Positions 35,296 through 47,436 of a stretch of DNA of 64,000 bases are shown piece after piece (within the stretch, counting starts at the first letter, position 1; every line of letters starts with the position of its first letter). A program made the translations under genes and the position numbers. The notes under the pieces are model-generated. The model searched no databases, was not told where the DNA came from, and was given only the letters and a program-made list of their open reading frames with translations. This stretch comes from Ananas comosus (lineage: Eukaryota; Streptophyta; Magnoliopsida; Poales; Bromeliaceae). The stretch is taken from the NCBI RefSeq assembly GCF_001540865.1, contig NC_033621.1, positions 5,912,666 to 5,976,665 on the forward strand, read 5' to 3'.

Positions 35296-36747
35296 CTGGG
35301 GTTGCTCCAAGAGGGGGCTTGGTGGGGAAGAAGGCTTCTTGGAGGGTGGAGTTAGCACTTGTGCAAGAAGTTGAGGAGAGAACTTGAAGTTGAGGAAAGA
35401 ACTTGAACTCAAGGTGAGTTCTTATGGTATTAGCTAGGGTTTTGAGTTAATCACTTCTAGTAGTTGTGTTTAAAGGCTACTATGATAGATTGGTTCATGA
35501 GTTTCCATGAATTAGTGAGTAATGGGCAATTATGGAAACCCTAGGGGTCAATTTGGGGTTTTGCTAGTTATGAGATCTAACTAAGGTTTGATCTCTTGTA
35601 GCCCAACTCGGTGAGAAAATCGATGCGTTGAGAGGCTCGGTTCGAAGATCCGACGAGTCTACACCAAAATATTGAAGAAAAATCATGTTTCGGCTTCGTT
35701 TGGTGAGGTTTGAGGGCGATTGGCGACCATAAATTCTAGAAATTGGATTCTAGCACCTTAACGACCCTGCAAGATGGGTGGTGCTATCCGAAATCATTAA
35801 ACCTCTTTTTATGTCTAAATGTCACCCATTGAGCATATATGTGTATGTATTAGGATTCATGCATTGTAGGGTTAATGAGAATGTATATGTGTATATATCC
35901 CTTGCATGCTTTTAGTTTAAAGATGCATATGAGTTGAGAATGAAATATTGAGCAATTGTGAACCCTATACATGTATGAATTGAGATATGAACCTAGTTAA
36001 GGCAAAGAACATGGTGACATTGTGACAAGTGAGTGAAATAGCACCTTGTGGCGTTTGTAAGCGTAATGAATGCTAGAGAATAGAACACATAGTGTGTTGT
36101 GACATTGTGAACATGGCATCCTTATAGTTAAGGATTGGATTGAGCATGGCATCCTCATAGTTGTGGATTAGCGAGCATGGCATCCTTATAGTTAAGGATT
36201 GGATTGAACATGGCATCCTCATAGTTGAGGATTGGGTCATACTCACCTGTAAGTTTTGGCTTGAGGGCGGTCACTTCCCCTTGAGCGATGAGCTCCGGAG
36301 TAGTCATCACTGTGGATTGGAGAATCCCCAGAGGACGGTCCCGTCAAGTTGTAGGGGTTTCTCACCGATAGTAAGGATTTGAGTTGGTGAGTTGTTTTTG
36401 GTGGCGAAACCTGCGGATTAGCCAAGAGAATTGGATATTGGAAATGGAATTGGCATGCATCATGAGCATCTTATATTGATAGTATCTTGTTCAGACATAA
36501 TAGTTGCATTTGTTTAGCATGGTTACCTATCTATCTGCTTTATTCTTCTACTTATGCCTGATTTAGACCTAGTGGGAAAGTCGGCGCGGTCGACGGCCGA
36601 ACCCACAGGGAACTTTTTTGTAGTTCTCACCCCACTATTTTTATAGAGTCGGGGTCGAGCGAGCCGATCGAGGATCGCGGTAACGGTATTGCGCGCCTTA
36701 GACAGTGACCACCTAAGTATAGTTCACACCTGTTGTTATCATCTTTT
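35296..36747 (+). repeat. Gypsy-2 3' LTR, second part, truncated
   Basis: It collinearly matches 20565-21995 of the 5' LTR, including the tandem units, hairpin and module (36549-36634). Similarity stops after GTTATCATCTTTT at about 36747. The following 22 bases (to 36769) and the sequence after 39073 are not LTR, so the 3' end of gypsy-2 and its TSD are lost. Confidence 0.88.
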
Positions 36748-36769
36748 GCGCAATATAAAATAGATATTT

Positions 36770-39073
36770 TGTCACGCCCCAGGACCCAGCGGAAGCCCGC
36801 CCGGTACGTGTCCAGACCAGCCATATGCCTATAACATAAAAGGCATCCACAATAAGCAATAAATAGACAACAAGTACTAGCATCTAGAGATATCAGAGCA
36901 TACAAAATCTAAGTTCTAATGACAAGTAGGATAAATGAAAGAACTAATCCAAGTATAAAACCATAAAGTAGTACAATAAAATAACCCCAAATACAAGTGC
37001 TAGAGGTACAAAAAATGGTGATCTCTACACATAGGTACAAAACTCTCACTCTCTACAAATATACAAAAATAGAGAGATGAACCACCTAATAGCAAATCTC
37101 CTCACTATCTAGCTAGTGGCGACGCCCTTGCCGTGGTCCCTAGCCTCACCCAGAGTGGAAGGCTCTGAAACAAAAACAATAAAACAGGTGGTGTGAGAAC
37201 TATAATCAATAGTTCCCAGTGGGTAAGCCGCTGATCTCAGCGAAATACACCACTAGGTGATGGAAGCATAAGTAGTATGTTCTAACATTTAAATAAAATG
37301 TACAACATGTATATTAAACATGAATAAAGCTTGTAAAACTACTATGCCTCTACTTAGCATGGATTTCCACAAGTATAGATGCTATTCTAATATGAATATG
37401 CATAAGTATGATCAATATGATGCTCACAAGTACAACTAGTAAAATTTACTAATTTGTCTAATGTCCACTTTGCAATTTGGTTCAATATTGTTCCAATCAT
37501 GCAGGACATACACAAGGGTAGTCCGGCTTGTGTTGTGCCTAATGGCCCCATAGTAGTCAACATTTCCACCCTAAGAATGAGGCTGCCCCACGGCATCCCA
37601 TTTCGGCGCCCAATCCCTCACGGGCGAGCTTATATTGCGATGGCTATCTCCGGAGTGCCGGCTTGTGGGGAGCGACCCTCACAAGCATGTGCGAATGAGC
37701 ACAATGGCAAGCAAGCGTAAATGTCCGTCTCAAGTCCAATGTCGTCATATCTAAAATATGGTATAAGAGCTAGTGTCCCAATAGCCTATCACTATGTGAT
37801 CATGTCTAAAACATGATATTTAAGCTAATGACCCAATGGCCTATCGCTATGTCATCATGTAGCAGTTTAACCATTTACTAGGTTGAATGCCTCTTTATGG
37901 CATTTTTGTCCACTATGTCAAACATGAATTCTACATCAAAGAGCATGTTATTCTAGTCATTTTCATTGCAAGAAACATGATTCCAAACCATATAATAGAA
38001 TGCTATTCTCATGCATGCTAACAATACACATATCTCTCTCTACTACATAGAGATAATTTTTATGAAACATAACACATGTATCTTAAGCATTCTAAAATTC
38101 TTATATGCTCTATCTAGCATGAATATGCATGAATTTCTATTTTACAATAAAGAGAATAACATAGGGTGAGTTCACCCATTTCAGTAAGGTCAAACCTACC
38201 AAGAGCTCCTTGCTACCCTTTCGTTTGCGCAAACGAAAGTGCCCACAAGTCTCCTAGCTCCCTAAAAAAATTCTAAGAGGGTTAGACAAAACAAACGAAC
38301 ACCCAAAGTGTTCATCTTTAACCAACCCAAGAAAGGGGCAAAACTCACCTTAGTGTTGGTTAAACCCTAGATTTCTCATTTCTAGTTTTTCATCATAAAA
38401 AATCCAGCAAAACATGGATTAAATGAGGGACACATGCTACTACCCTCTTTAGAAGCTCCCAACTAGGCTTGAAATAAGCTAGGGTTGAAGATCTCTCTTC
38501 CAACAAGCTCTACTCCAAGCTCCAAGATTTCTCCCATGGTGGAAATGTCACCAAGATGCCAAAAAGGAGCTAAAGAGGAGATTAATCAAAATCCAAACAA
38601 AATGAAAGAAGATCAAAGAGAGAAAGTGGAGAGGCTCCCTACCTTGATCTCCTCTGTTCCCAAGCTCAGGGAACACAAGAGGGGGCGTGGGTGCTATATA
38701 GAGTTGTAACAAAACCAAAAACACCCCTCAACAACAAGCAGTCTGCAAACTGCGTTGTGTACCGATGACATTGGGCAAGAGTACCGGTACCAAGTCAGCC
38801 AAACAGCCAACCAGAGCCTCGGCCGGGCAGGAAAATGCACAGAGTACCGATACCAGCCCGATGCAGTACCGGTACTCTGCCCTGCAGAGCCAAATTCGAG
38901 AGCAATCCAAAATCTGCATTTTTGAGGTTTTGGTGCTAAGTTTTAATCCTCAATTCTCGGGATGCGAGCCATGGGTTGGAACACTGTCTACGACCCTCTA
39001 GATAAAGTGGAAAATCTCGGAACATAAATCAAACACTCGAATCTCGCAATTTGCAAAGGTCCAGTGCATTACA
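36770..39073 (-). mobile_element. Solo LTR, family B (2304 bp), TSD TATTT
   Basis: The antisense LTR starts TGTCACGCCCCAGG and ends GTGCATTACA, with an exact TATTT duplication (36765-36769 and 39074-39078). It aligns by eye with 7048-9544 throughout. It has the conserved module (37190-37270) and a CTTGT..ACAAG hairpin (about 37655-37690). Its U3 cluster (38758-38880) holds variants of the palindrome around GGTACC rather than TGTACCGGTACA. No internal domain. Confidence 0.92.
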
Positions 39074-40664
39074 TATTTTATGTCTAGTTTTTATGGTGGC
39101 GACTATAGTCGCCACCTATTTTCTGATCGAAAATTAATTTTTTTTTTTAAAAAATGGTGGTAATAGATATTATTGATTTAGTATAAATTGGTAAAATATA
39201 ACCTATTGTTATAAAAATTTCAATTACTCTCCTTTTTAAATTTTAACTTTTAATTTTAATTTAATCCTCTCGAAACCAAATTAAACCCAAGCATAGCTCA
39301 AACATCTCAGAACCAATATATATTAAATCTAGTTGAATCTCTATAAAGTATTTGATCATAAAATCCACACAAATAAACAAAACTGAATCAAATTTTAAAT
39401 GTTAAGAAGAGCACAAATAATCCTATAAAGTAAATAAGAAACTTAGATTGTCTCACAAGAACTATGTTAGAGTATCACTCCCACCTTACGATCACCCAAC
39501 ACATCCAAAAAACAAAACGCAATAATAGTGCTTTTGCCATTTCCACATGATATCAAATGTAAATTTATCAAAATATGTCTAAATTCTTAAACTTGATTTA
39601 ATACGTTGCCAAAATATTGCCAAAATATTTGTCGTCACACCTCTTATAAATATGCAAAAAAAAATAAAGAAAAATTAGCTTTTCAACATTTGCTGACCCT
39701 TAATTGATGACGGAAACAATATAAGAATAAAAAGGCCAAATACATAGATAACAATGTTGGCTATGAATTATATAACAAACAGAAACCGATCACATTAATT
39801 CAGTTCATGTAACTAAATAGTCAGCATTAACAGTAACAAAGAAACTGAGTAACTTTAAAACTTTATTTTCCCTAATAAAATTAAAAAGCACCATATGATT
39901 CTTACAACTTGTTTCTACTTCAATTAACCCAACTATTTTATTCTGAGGTTACAGATGATTATCTTCTTACATGTCATTTCAATCTTAGTTGGTGATTCGA
40001 ATTTCTAAAAGTCATATATGATCATGTAGGAGGGAGTAATTTAAGGCTCTTCTACCAGCCATCACGATAGAGCAGATGAATCATAATAATGGTAAAGTAG
40101 GGTTCGAACAATTCTAAGATGTATAGACCCTATGAATAAAAAATTTGTTGCCAAGAAGTATTTGAGAAGTAGATATATATCATAAAAGCTCATGAATTGG
40201 ACAAAGGCCTAATAAAATATCAAATATATATGATCCTATTTGATTGCAAATATATATGGTCCTAAATCCATATGTTTAATATCAAATATCCTAAATCTAT
40301 TTGATTGCAGATATATTTGATTGCAAATAAATATGATCCTAAATCTAGCTACTTAATCCATAGTAAACATACTTTAGAATACAAGCATATAAAAACCTAT
40401 AAAATATCAAATATATATGATCCTATTTGAACCATCTAGTAAGTTTTATTAATTCCATAGCATATACACACATACATGCATGAGAGGCAACTGAAACATC
40501 ACGCAATTAAGAGATATTAACAAAATAAGAGCTGCTGTAGTATGAACTTCTTCAAGCGTATAATGGAAGACCAGCATCTTTTCGAGGCAATAATCAAGAG
40601 TTAAGTGGACATGTAAATTGAATTGAAAAGGAGAGCATTTTGCAGTTTGCTGGTCTAGTACTAC
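39074..40664. other. AT-rich non-coding stretch, probably PEX6 intron; 22-bp perfect palindrome at 39095-39116
   Basis: No ORF, LTR or TIR structure was recognised. It lies downstream (minus strand) of the PEX6 exon at 40665-40736, whose splice donor opens into it, so it is intron if the gene is intact. A perfect 22-bp palindrome with arms GGTGGCGACTA/TAGTCGCCACC stands at 39095-39116. Short TATATGATCCT repeats occur around 40220-40430. Confidence 0.45.
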
Positions 40665-40736
40665 CTGAACTGTATCCAAAATCGATTTCTTCACTTCTTC
40701 GAGTCTACCAACATCTTCCCATTTCACATTAGGCAC
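40665..40736 (-). CDS. PEX6: PEX6 exon (start of the second AAA domain), fragment
   Basis: PEX6 is a AAA ATPase that, with PEX1, extracts the PEX5 receptor from the peroxisome membrane. This 72-bp exon encodes VPNVKWEDVG, then LEEVKKSILDTVQ, the conserved lead-in to the second ATPase domain of plant PEX6. It is bordered by a TTAG acceptor (minus strand, just above 40736) and a CAG|GTAGT donor. One normally conserved Gly of the VGGLE motif is Arg here. The next exon, which should carry the Walker A motif, was not found at lower coordinates in the window. The gene is therefore either a fragment or carries a very large intron. Confidence 0.8.
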
Positions 40737-40875
40737 CTAAACCACAGATAATAATAAGCGTTATAGTCAAACAAAACCAATATTATACTTACACAAAATA
40801 AAATATAGACACTATCAGCAACATGCTTCCATAAAATAACTCAAAAAAAAAATGAAAAAGAAAGAAAGGCCATAC

Positions 40876-40985
40876 TTTTGGGGTACCGAGTGCAGAAGCA
40901 TTTCTTTTCTTTGATCGTTCCAAAGCTCTTGAAAAATCTTCCCTTCCTAAGTGCTTGCTTTCATACTTATCAACACCATTGTTAT
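40876..40985 (-). CDS. PEX6: PEX6 exon preceding the second AAA domain, fragment
   Basis: Reading on the minus strand gives DKYESKHLGREDFSRALERS followed by KKRNASALGTPK, the segment just before VPNVKW in plant PEX6. The donor is CCAAAA|GTATGG and the acceptor TTTAAG|AT, in phase with the downstream exon across a 139-bp intron (40737-40875). Both splice sites and the frame look intact, which argues for a real or recently real gene piece. The upstream intron is interrupted 37 bases away by an LTR starting at 41023. No N-terminal PEX6 exons were recognised further right. Confidence 0.85.
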
Positions 40986-42045
40986 CTTAAATGGGCATAG
41001 AGCTTGTACTACTAATCTCAGGTGTCACGACCCACGACCACCAGCCAATTTGGCCGGGTCGCGGCGCCGCCGACAGACCGCCGAACAGACAGAGTTTCCC
41101 CTGTACGTCCTAGGCGTAGCAATCAATACAATACGAGAGGTTCCAAACAGGAACAGTATTCACTCACAGATTGCATAAGGAAGTATCAAAAACATAGACT
41201 ACTAAGTTATTACAGCATTCAACTTAAATGCATTTTACACCATAACTTTTCTTTTACAATCAACTTCCAAATACAATCATAATTAGCACATCATTACTTA
41301 TTACAATTTGATACATCTGGATAAAGTTTGTCTTTAACCTCCCAAGCTAGACCACCAACTCGGGTACGGCTATCTCAGTCTTTGGGTAGGACTCTATCTG
41401 CAGAACTACGTCCTCGCCTTGCGCCGCCGCGCCGCACACGTGTGTACCTGTACCCCCAAAACAGCAACACGGGGGTGAGATTATTGTCCATAGTCCTCAG
41501 TGGGTTTAGCCACCCAAGAGAACAAGCTCAGCCAACAGGTCTAACGAGGCACTGCAACATGTTAGATCAACAGTATACAACAGATATATATATTCAATTG
41601 AAATACATGTCATGCCTCACGAAATGCAATATGCAATATCTAGAATCATGCAAGTAGGTTACTTTAACACTACTTATGTTCTTAATCATTCTTTACTCTT
41701 TGCCATTTAATGACTTTCTTTAGCTATTAGCTATTCTTTACTCGTAGCTTTTCTTTACTTGTTCTTTATTCTTTAGCTATTCTTTATTCTTAACATTCTA
41801 GAACCATGCTATATCTTAGCCTTTGGCATTCTACTCTAAGGTCGCTTTACCTTAGCCAACAAGCCACCCGACTCGGTCTAGAGTCAATCAATCGCGGATA
41901 GTCCGCGCACTGTCTAGCTTGAGGTGAAGGAACTCTCACATGCACCCTAGCTGGCAACAGCTCACCGTACTCCTGTCCTAACCGTCTGGCGGCGAACGAA
42001 TCGCACCTCACCCAACAACGGCCTAGGTTCATGACTTAGTCACCC

Positions 42046-42197
42046 GGCGGCGAAATCGTCGCACACATGCCACGACAGTGGTTCAGTCAACAGGCGGTAG
42101 GATCCACAAACTGGCTAACCATCCGGCGGCGAAATCGTCGCACACACGCCACGACAATGGTTCTCTAGCCCCTGGGCGGCGAAATCGTCGCACACAC
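42046..42197. repeat. Three spaced copies of GGCGGCGAAATCGTCGCACA
   Basis: Copies start at 42046, 42125 and 42176, the first two each followed by a GCCACGACA-TGGTTC segment. Each has an internal GGCG..CGCC/GGCGAAATCGTCGC inverted feature. They lie inside the family E LTR. Confidence 0.85.
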
Positions 42198-42344
42198 CCG
42201 ACACCCCTTTGGGTGTATCAGCAAGCATTGGGATTCCGGAATCCATATCACATTAACCAAGGGTTGGTATTAACCCTATGGAACTGACCTCTCTAGGTCT
42301 AAGCCTTTATCTCCTAGGTCCAATTGACTCTAGGTTCATCATCC

Positions 42345-44672
42345 TTTACACAACCTAAGTTATTACTTTAGGTTTATTGCTTTCACATTCTTAGCCTAGG
42401 TTTATTACACTAGGATCATCATTCTTTTCCAACCTAGATTCCCTTGACTCTAGGTTAAGCACTCTTCATTCACAACCTATGTTCTTTACATTAGGTTTAG
42501 CATCATTCTTATTTAACCTACGTTCAAAACTCTAGGTTAAATGCCATTCGATCTATAGGTTTATTCATGTCCACCTATATATATTCCTTACTTAGCATTC
42601 TCAACATGTACTTGCATTTATTGTTTTCGCATCATGCTTATCATCTATACTTTAGCATAGCATCATTTACTTTAATCATTCTAGGGTTATCAACCTAGTT
42701 TTAATGCACATTTAATCTCACAATGTCAACATGCATTCTATCCATTATTGCTCACATGCATTCATGTAATTATGTAGCATTATATAACTTGTTCATCATG
42801 TATTTTATATCTCATCTTAACTTATGTCCTCAACATGCATTTCATCTATGCATCATATTTACATGCATCCTTCTAGTTTACATGCTTATATGTATAGTCT
42901 TTTATATGCATCTACTTTAGCATTACATCATTAACATGCATTGTTTAACACTTAGATGCATCAACACGAATTCTTAATTCGCTTAGACATAAAGGCGACC
43001 TAGTCGCTTCGGTAAACCAACCCACCTTAACTCGCGCTCCGATTGCTTGTCGACACTTGCAATCGGCCTCCCGCGGCAACCGTTGCCCGGTTTGGCCCGA
43101 ACTCTTGCGCGACTTAGCAAACGACCTCCGAACTGCGATCCGTCTTCTCCGGAGTTTATTCCTTGACTCCAAGGTGCTCCGGTTCCGATCTCATGATTTT
43201 TAGACCTTTATTCCGCGTGCTGCGGCTATCTGTACCAAAATCGACCGTTTCGTCAATAACTTCGCGTACGCCCATCGGATTGCCGAACCGAGCGTACCAA
43301 TGCGTTCGTTAGGTCCCCAATTAGGTTTCTACAAGGTCAATTTGCCTTAGAAACAACCGGTGACAAAAGCCCCAATTTTTGGTGCCCTAACAACACCAAG
43401 ATCAAATCTCTTGGGATTGATCTCATAGCTAAGCATAATCGAGCTTAGAATCACCCAAGAAGNTATCCTTTACACAACCTAAGTTATTACTTTAGGTTTA
43501 TTGCTTTCACATTCTTAACCTAGGTTTACTACACTAGGATCATTATTCCTTTCCAACCTAGGTTCACTTGACTCTAGGTTAAGCAGCTTTCCTTTCACAA
43601 CCTATGTTCTTTACATTAGGTTTAACATCACTCTTAGTTAACCTATGTTCTTTACATTAGGTTTTATGCCACTCGATCTATAGGTTGATTCATGTCCACC
43701 TATATATATTCCTTATTTAGCATTCTCAACATGTACTTGCACGTACTATTCTTATATCATGCTTATCACTTATACTTTAGCATAGCATCATTTACTTAAT
43801 CATTCTAGGGTTATCAACCTAGTTTCCATGCACATTTAATCTCACGATGTCAACATGCATTCTATCCATCATGCTCACATGCATTCATGTAATTATGTAG
43901 CATTATATAACTTGTTCATTATGCATTCTATATCTCATCTTAACTTATGTCATCAATATGCATTTCATTCTATGCATTATGCTTACATGCACCCTTCTAG
44001 TTTACATGCATATATATATATATAATCTTTTATATGCATCTACTTTAGCATTTACATCATATCATGCATTACTAGCATTACTTTATCATCATGCATCACT
44101 AGCATTATGCAACTTGCTCACTATGCATTTCCACTTGGCATTTACATTAACATGCATTGTTTAACACTTATATGCATCAACACGAATTCTTAATTCGCTT
44201 AGACATAAAGGCGACCTAGTCGCTTCGGTAAACCAACCCACCTTAACACGCGCTCCGATTGCTTGTAGTCACTTGCAATCGGCCTCCCGCGGCAACCGTT
44301 GCCCGGTTTGGCCCGAACTCTTGCGCGACTTCCAAACGACCTCCGAACCGCGATCCGTCTTTTCCGGAGTTTATTCCTTGACTCCAAGGTGCTCCAGTTC
44401 CGATCTCATGATTTTTAGACCTTTATTCCGCATGCTGCGGCTATTTGTACCAAAACCGACCGTTTCATCAATAATTTCGCGTACGCTCGTCGGATTGTCG
44501 AACCGAGCGCACCAACGCGTTCGTTAGGTCCCCAATTAGGTTTCTACAAGGCCAATTTGCCTTAGAAACACCCGGAGGCAAAAGCCCCAATTTCGGTGCC
44601 CTAACAACGCTATAATCAAATTTCTTGGGATTGATCTCATAGCTAAGCATAATCGAGCTTAAAATCACCCAA
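42345..44672. repeat. Direct duplication of ~1.1 kb around a one-base gap (N at 43463)
   Basis: TATCCTTTACACAACCTAAG begins both copies, and AATCACCCAAGAAG marks the end of the first (before N) and appears at the matching place in the second (about 44665). The copies are similar but not identical, with small indels, so this may be either a real tandem duplication or two alleles or LTR copies joined during assembly. Confidence 0.7.
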
Positions 44673-45311
44673 GAAGTTCTCTAAACTCGTTTCTATCTCA
44701 TTAGAATCATCCCTAGGGCATTTAGAACAAACCCTAGGATTCCACCATTAGAGCACTTTGAGGAACACTTGAATTTCATGTGTTCTCTTGCCTAATGCAA
44801 GGTTCTAAAACTTGTAGGGAGATCAAAACCAAGATCTAGGGTTCAAAACCCAAACCCTAACCCTAGGTTTGCATCAATGGTGCAATCCATGGTTCAAAGC
44901 TTCAATATGAGCTAGAACCATCTTCTCCAACTCAAATGGGTTCCATTTGAACCACTCAAAAGCAACCAAAAACCCTAAACCCTAGAAATGCCATTTTAGG
45001 GTTAGAGCTTACCTCTAAAAGAGCTCCAATGGCTCAAGGAAGATGAAGGAGAGGATGAAGATCTCCCTCTAGATCTTCTTCTCCATCTTCTCCAACTTCT
45101 TCTTCTTCTTTTCCTTTCTCCCTTTCTCTTTTCTTCTTCTCTTCTCCTTGCACGGCTAGAGAGAGAGAGGGATGTAAGAGAGGGAGAGAGAGGCAGTGAA
45201 ATGGGAGGGGAAATGGCTGAGAGGGGTGTGTTAACCCTCTAATGTAACAAAATCCCGAAAGCCCCCTCCATTTTCTATTTTTCCAAAGCAGACCTGCTGC
45301 TTCTGGCTCCT

Positions 45312-45427
45312 TGTACCGGTACACGGTTTCTTGTACCGGTACAAGGCCTGGCAGACAGCCAAACCGAGAGCTCGGTTTCTCGGTTTCGCAGGTCTTGTAC
45401 CGGTACAAGGATCCTTGTACCGGTACA
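45312..45427 (-). promoter_or_regulatory. U3 cluster of four perfect TGTACCGGTACA palindromes
   Basis: Copies stand at 45312, 45332, 45396 and 45416, as two closely spaced pairs flanking AACCGAGAG/CTCGGTTTCTCGGTT inverted arms. This is the same architecture as in the family A and B LTRs, although the rest of the LTR differs. Confidence 0.7.
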
Positions 45428-45653
45428 GGGTCTGGCAGCTCCAACCCGAGAGCTCCAGAATGCTATTTTTTGTTCCGTTTCGGCTCCACTTCGCGCCGAA
45501 CGATGCCAAAACCCTTCCAACTCTTTTAGAGCTTACTTTTAACCCTTCCAACAGTGTTGGAATGTTAATTGATCACGTCCAACCAATCCCTTCGAGTACT
45601 TTAGTCAATTTGGCTAAAGTCCACAATATTTCACTGAGATCTCGGGGGTTACA

Positions 45654-47436
45654 ACAACCTAGGTTCAATGCCACTCTAGGTTTACTACATGTCATAACCT
45701 AGGTTTCAATACTCTAGGTTTTATACCATTCATGTCCGACCTATGTTTATTAACACTAGGTTCAATGTCATTCCTGTTCAACCTATGTTCACGATACTAG
45801 GTTGGATGCCACTCGCCTAGATCTATTTGACTCTAGATTCATTCACAACCTATGTTCTTTAACAAGATTCATCCTAGGTTCAACAACACTAGGTTCGATG
45901 CCACTCGATCTATTCGACCTCCTAGTTGTCCAATCGAGTATTTCACACTACTATTTTCCATTGTCGAGTTTTCTATTCACTCTAGAGTTATCGATGCAGT
46001 TCACATGCATATCCTCCCAATGCTAATCATGCAATTATCTAGCATTTATATCACCTACTCACCATGCATTTTATGATTTCTACATCATATCATATGCATC
46101 TACTTAGTATTTTGCATTACATCATTAACATGCATCATTTAGCATTAACTACATGCATCATCCACATGCATCATCTAGTATTTATATGCATCAACATGAA
46201 TTTACATTCTCTTAGACATAACGGCGACCTAGTCGCTTCGGTAAGCACAACCCACCTTGATTCGCTCTCCGATTGCTTGCCGACACTTGCAATCGGCCGC
46301 CCACGGCACCCGCTATCTGACTCGGCCTGAACCCGCAATTGCACACCAACCGTGCGCCGCTTCGCAGCCTCAAAATTATAGGTCTTCTATTATGTGCCAC
46401 GGTGCTCCAAATCCGTTCTCACGATTTATGGGCGCCGCCTCAGCCCTCCAGGCGGAAACGAAGCTAAATCCTCCATTTTTTCAATATCTTCGCACCAGCT
46501 CGACGAATCATCGAACCGACTTCGCCAATGCGTTCGTAGACCTAGCAATTAGGTTTACATAGGGTTAATTGAGATCAAACCCCTAGGTTTACAAAAACCC
46601 CACTTGGAGCCCTAGATGCTACTATTAGCAAGAATACACTAAATGGATCCTTGATTCCTGCAAATAGCAACTAATTAGCATCTAGAAACCCATCTAGATC
46701 AATCCCTAGGACGCACAACCCATTCCTCAAGGATCTAGCATGAGAGGGCTTGAAAGCTTACCTCTCCAAGATGCTCCAAGCACAAGGAAGAAGAAGAGGA
46801 TGATGACGATCCCCTTCTTGACCTTCTTCTCCTTTTTTCCGTCCTTCTCCTTCTTCTTCTTCTTCTCCTTTCTCAAGAGAGAGAGAGAGAAGAGCTTTAG
46901 AGAAAGAGATGTGTTTTTAGGGTTGCTAGTGTGAGGGAGTGAGAGAGATGAGAGAGCCCCTCTCATATAACCCTACAATGCCCAAATTGCATAAAACACC
47001 CTCAACAATGCTTCCTTGTACACAGCCCATTTTGGGCATTCTCGCGTACGGGGACCGGTCCTTGGCTAGAGAGACCGGTCCCTGAAGGACAGGTCCTTGG
47101 CTGAGGAACCCGTCCCCGTAGGTCCAGAAAAATAGCATTCGCCAAATTTTCAGCTTTTTCACCGTTTCTTCTTCGTTTTCGCTCATTTGGCCTCCGATTC
47201 TTTTCAAATCGAACCGAGACTCTATAAACATGTTTTCGAGCACGATTTCATCATCTTTTCATCCACGCTAATGCCGGATTTAGTCCATGGTCCAACATAG
47301 CCTTTCAGGTTCCGTTTTCGCGCCTACGCGCTCCGAAAACGCCCGAATGCTTCCAAACTTCACCGGAACCATTCCAATGGCTCTCCAAACCAATATAAAC
47401 CGTATCTTCATTATTTTAGAAGTCCGGTACCTTATA
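45654..47436 (-). mobile_element. Antisense LTR fragment (family E-like), 3' part missing
   Basis: It continues directly after the TTACA end of the previous LTR with the same AACCTAGGTTC repeats and GCAATCGGCC region, then a U3-like part with GGACCGGTCC palindromes (47052-47080). It ends near CTTATA at 47436 and meets a sense LTR head-on. It lacks the TGTCACG terminus, so it is truncated by insertion, recombination or misassembly. Confidence 0.5.

Larger units (their letters stand above)
20150..36747 (+). mobile_element. Gypsy-2: Ty3/Gypsy chromovirus (Tekay/Del-like), disrupted by three solo LTRs
   Basis: Order: 5' LTR 20150-22341, PBS 22349, gag, protease, RT, RNase H, integrase with chromodomain-like tail, PPT 29917, 3' LTR from 29933. 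Domain order (integrase last), the FIDD RT motif, the CCHC gag knuckle and the >2 kb LTRs fit the Tekay/Del group of chromoviruses. Three solo LTRs of family A sit inside it (24277-26782; 30353-35295; 31261-33750 inside the second). The 3' LTR loses similarity to the 5' LTR at about 36747, so the last ~350 bases are missing. Nonsense codons and frameshifts show it is dead. Confidence 0.9.
41023..45653 (-). mobile_element. Antisense LTR (family E) with internal 1.1 kb duplication and gap base
   Basis: It starts TGTCACGACCCACG at 41023 and ends CTCGGGGGTTACA at 45653. It carries the module (41470-41552), a run of CTTTA/ACCTAGGTT-type degenerate repeats, a low-complexity CATGCAT stretch, and four perfect U3 palindromes (45312-45427). 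The flanks are TCAGG on the left and ACAAC on the right, so no TSD. The segment about 42345-43462 is repeated as 43464-44672 with a single N at 43463 between them. Length and structure are therefore uncertain. Confidence 0.6.

Noticed and set aside
39074..39120. Helitron end suggested by the palindrome at 39095
   Set aside because: No CTRR terminus directly follows the hairpin and no TC start or A-T insertion site could be paired with it.
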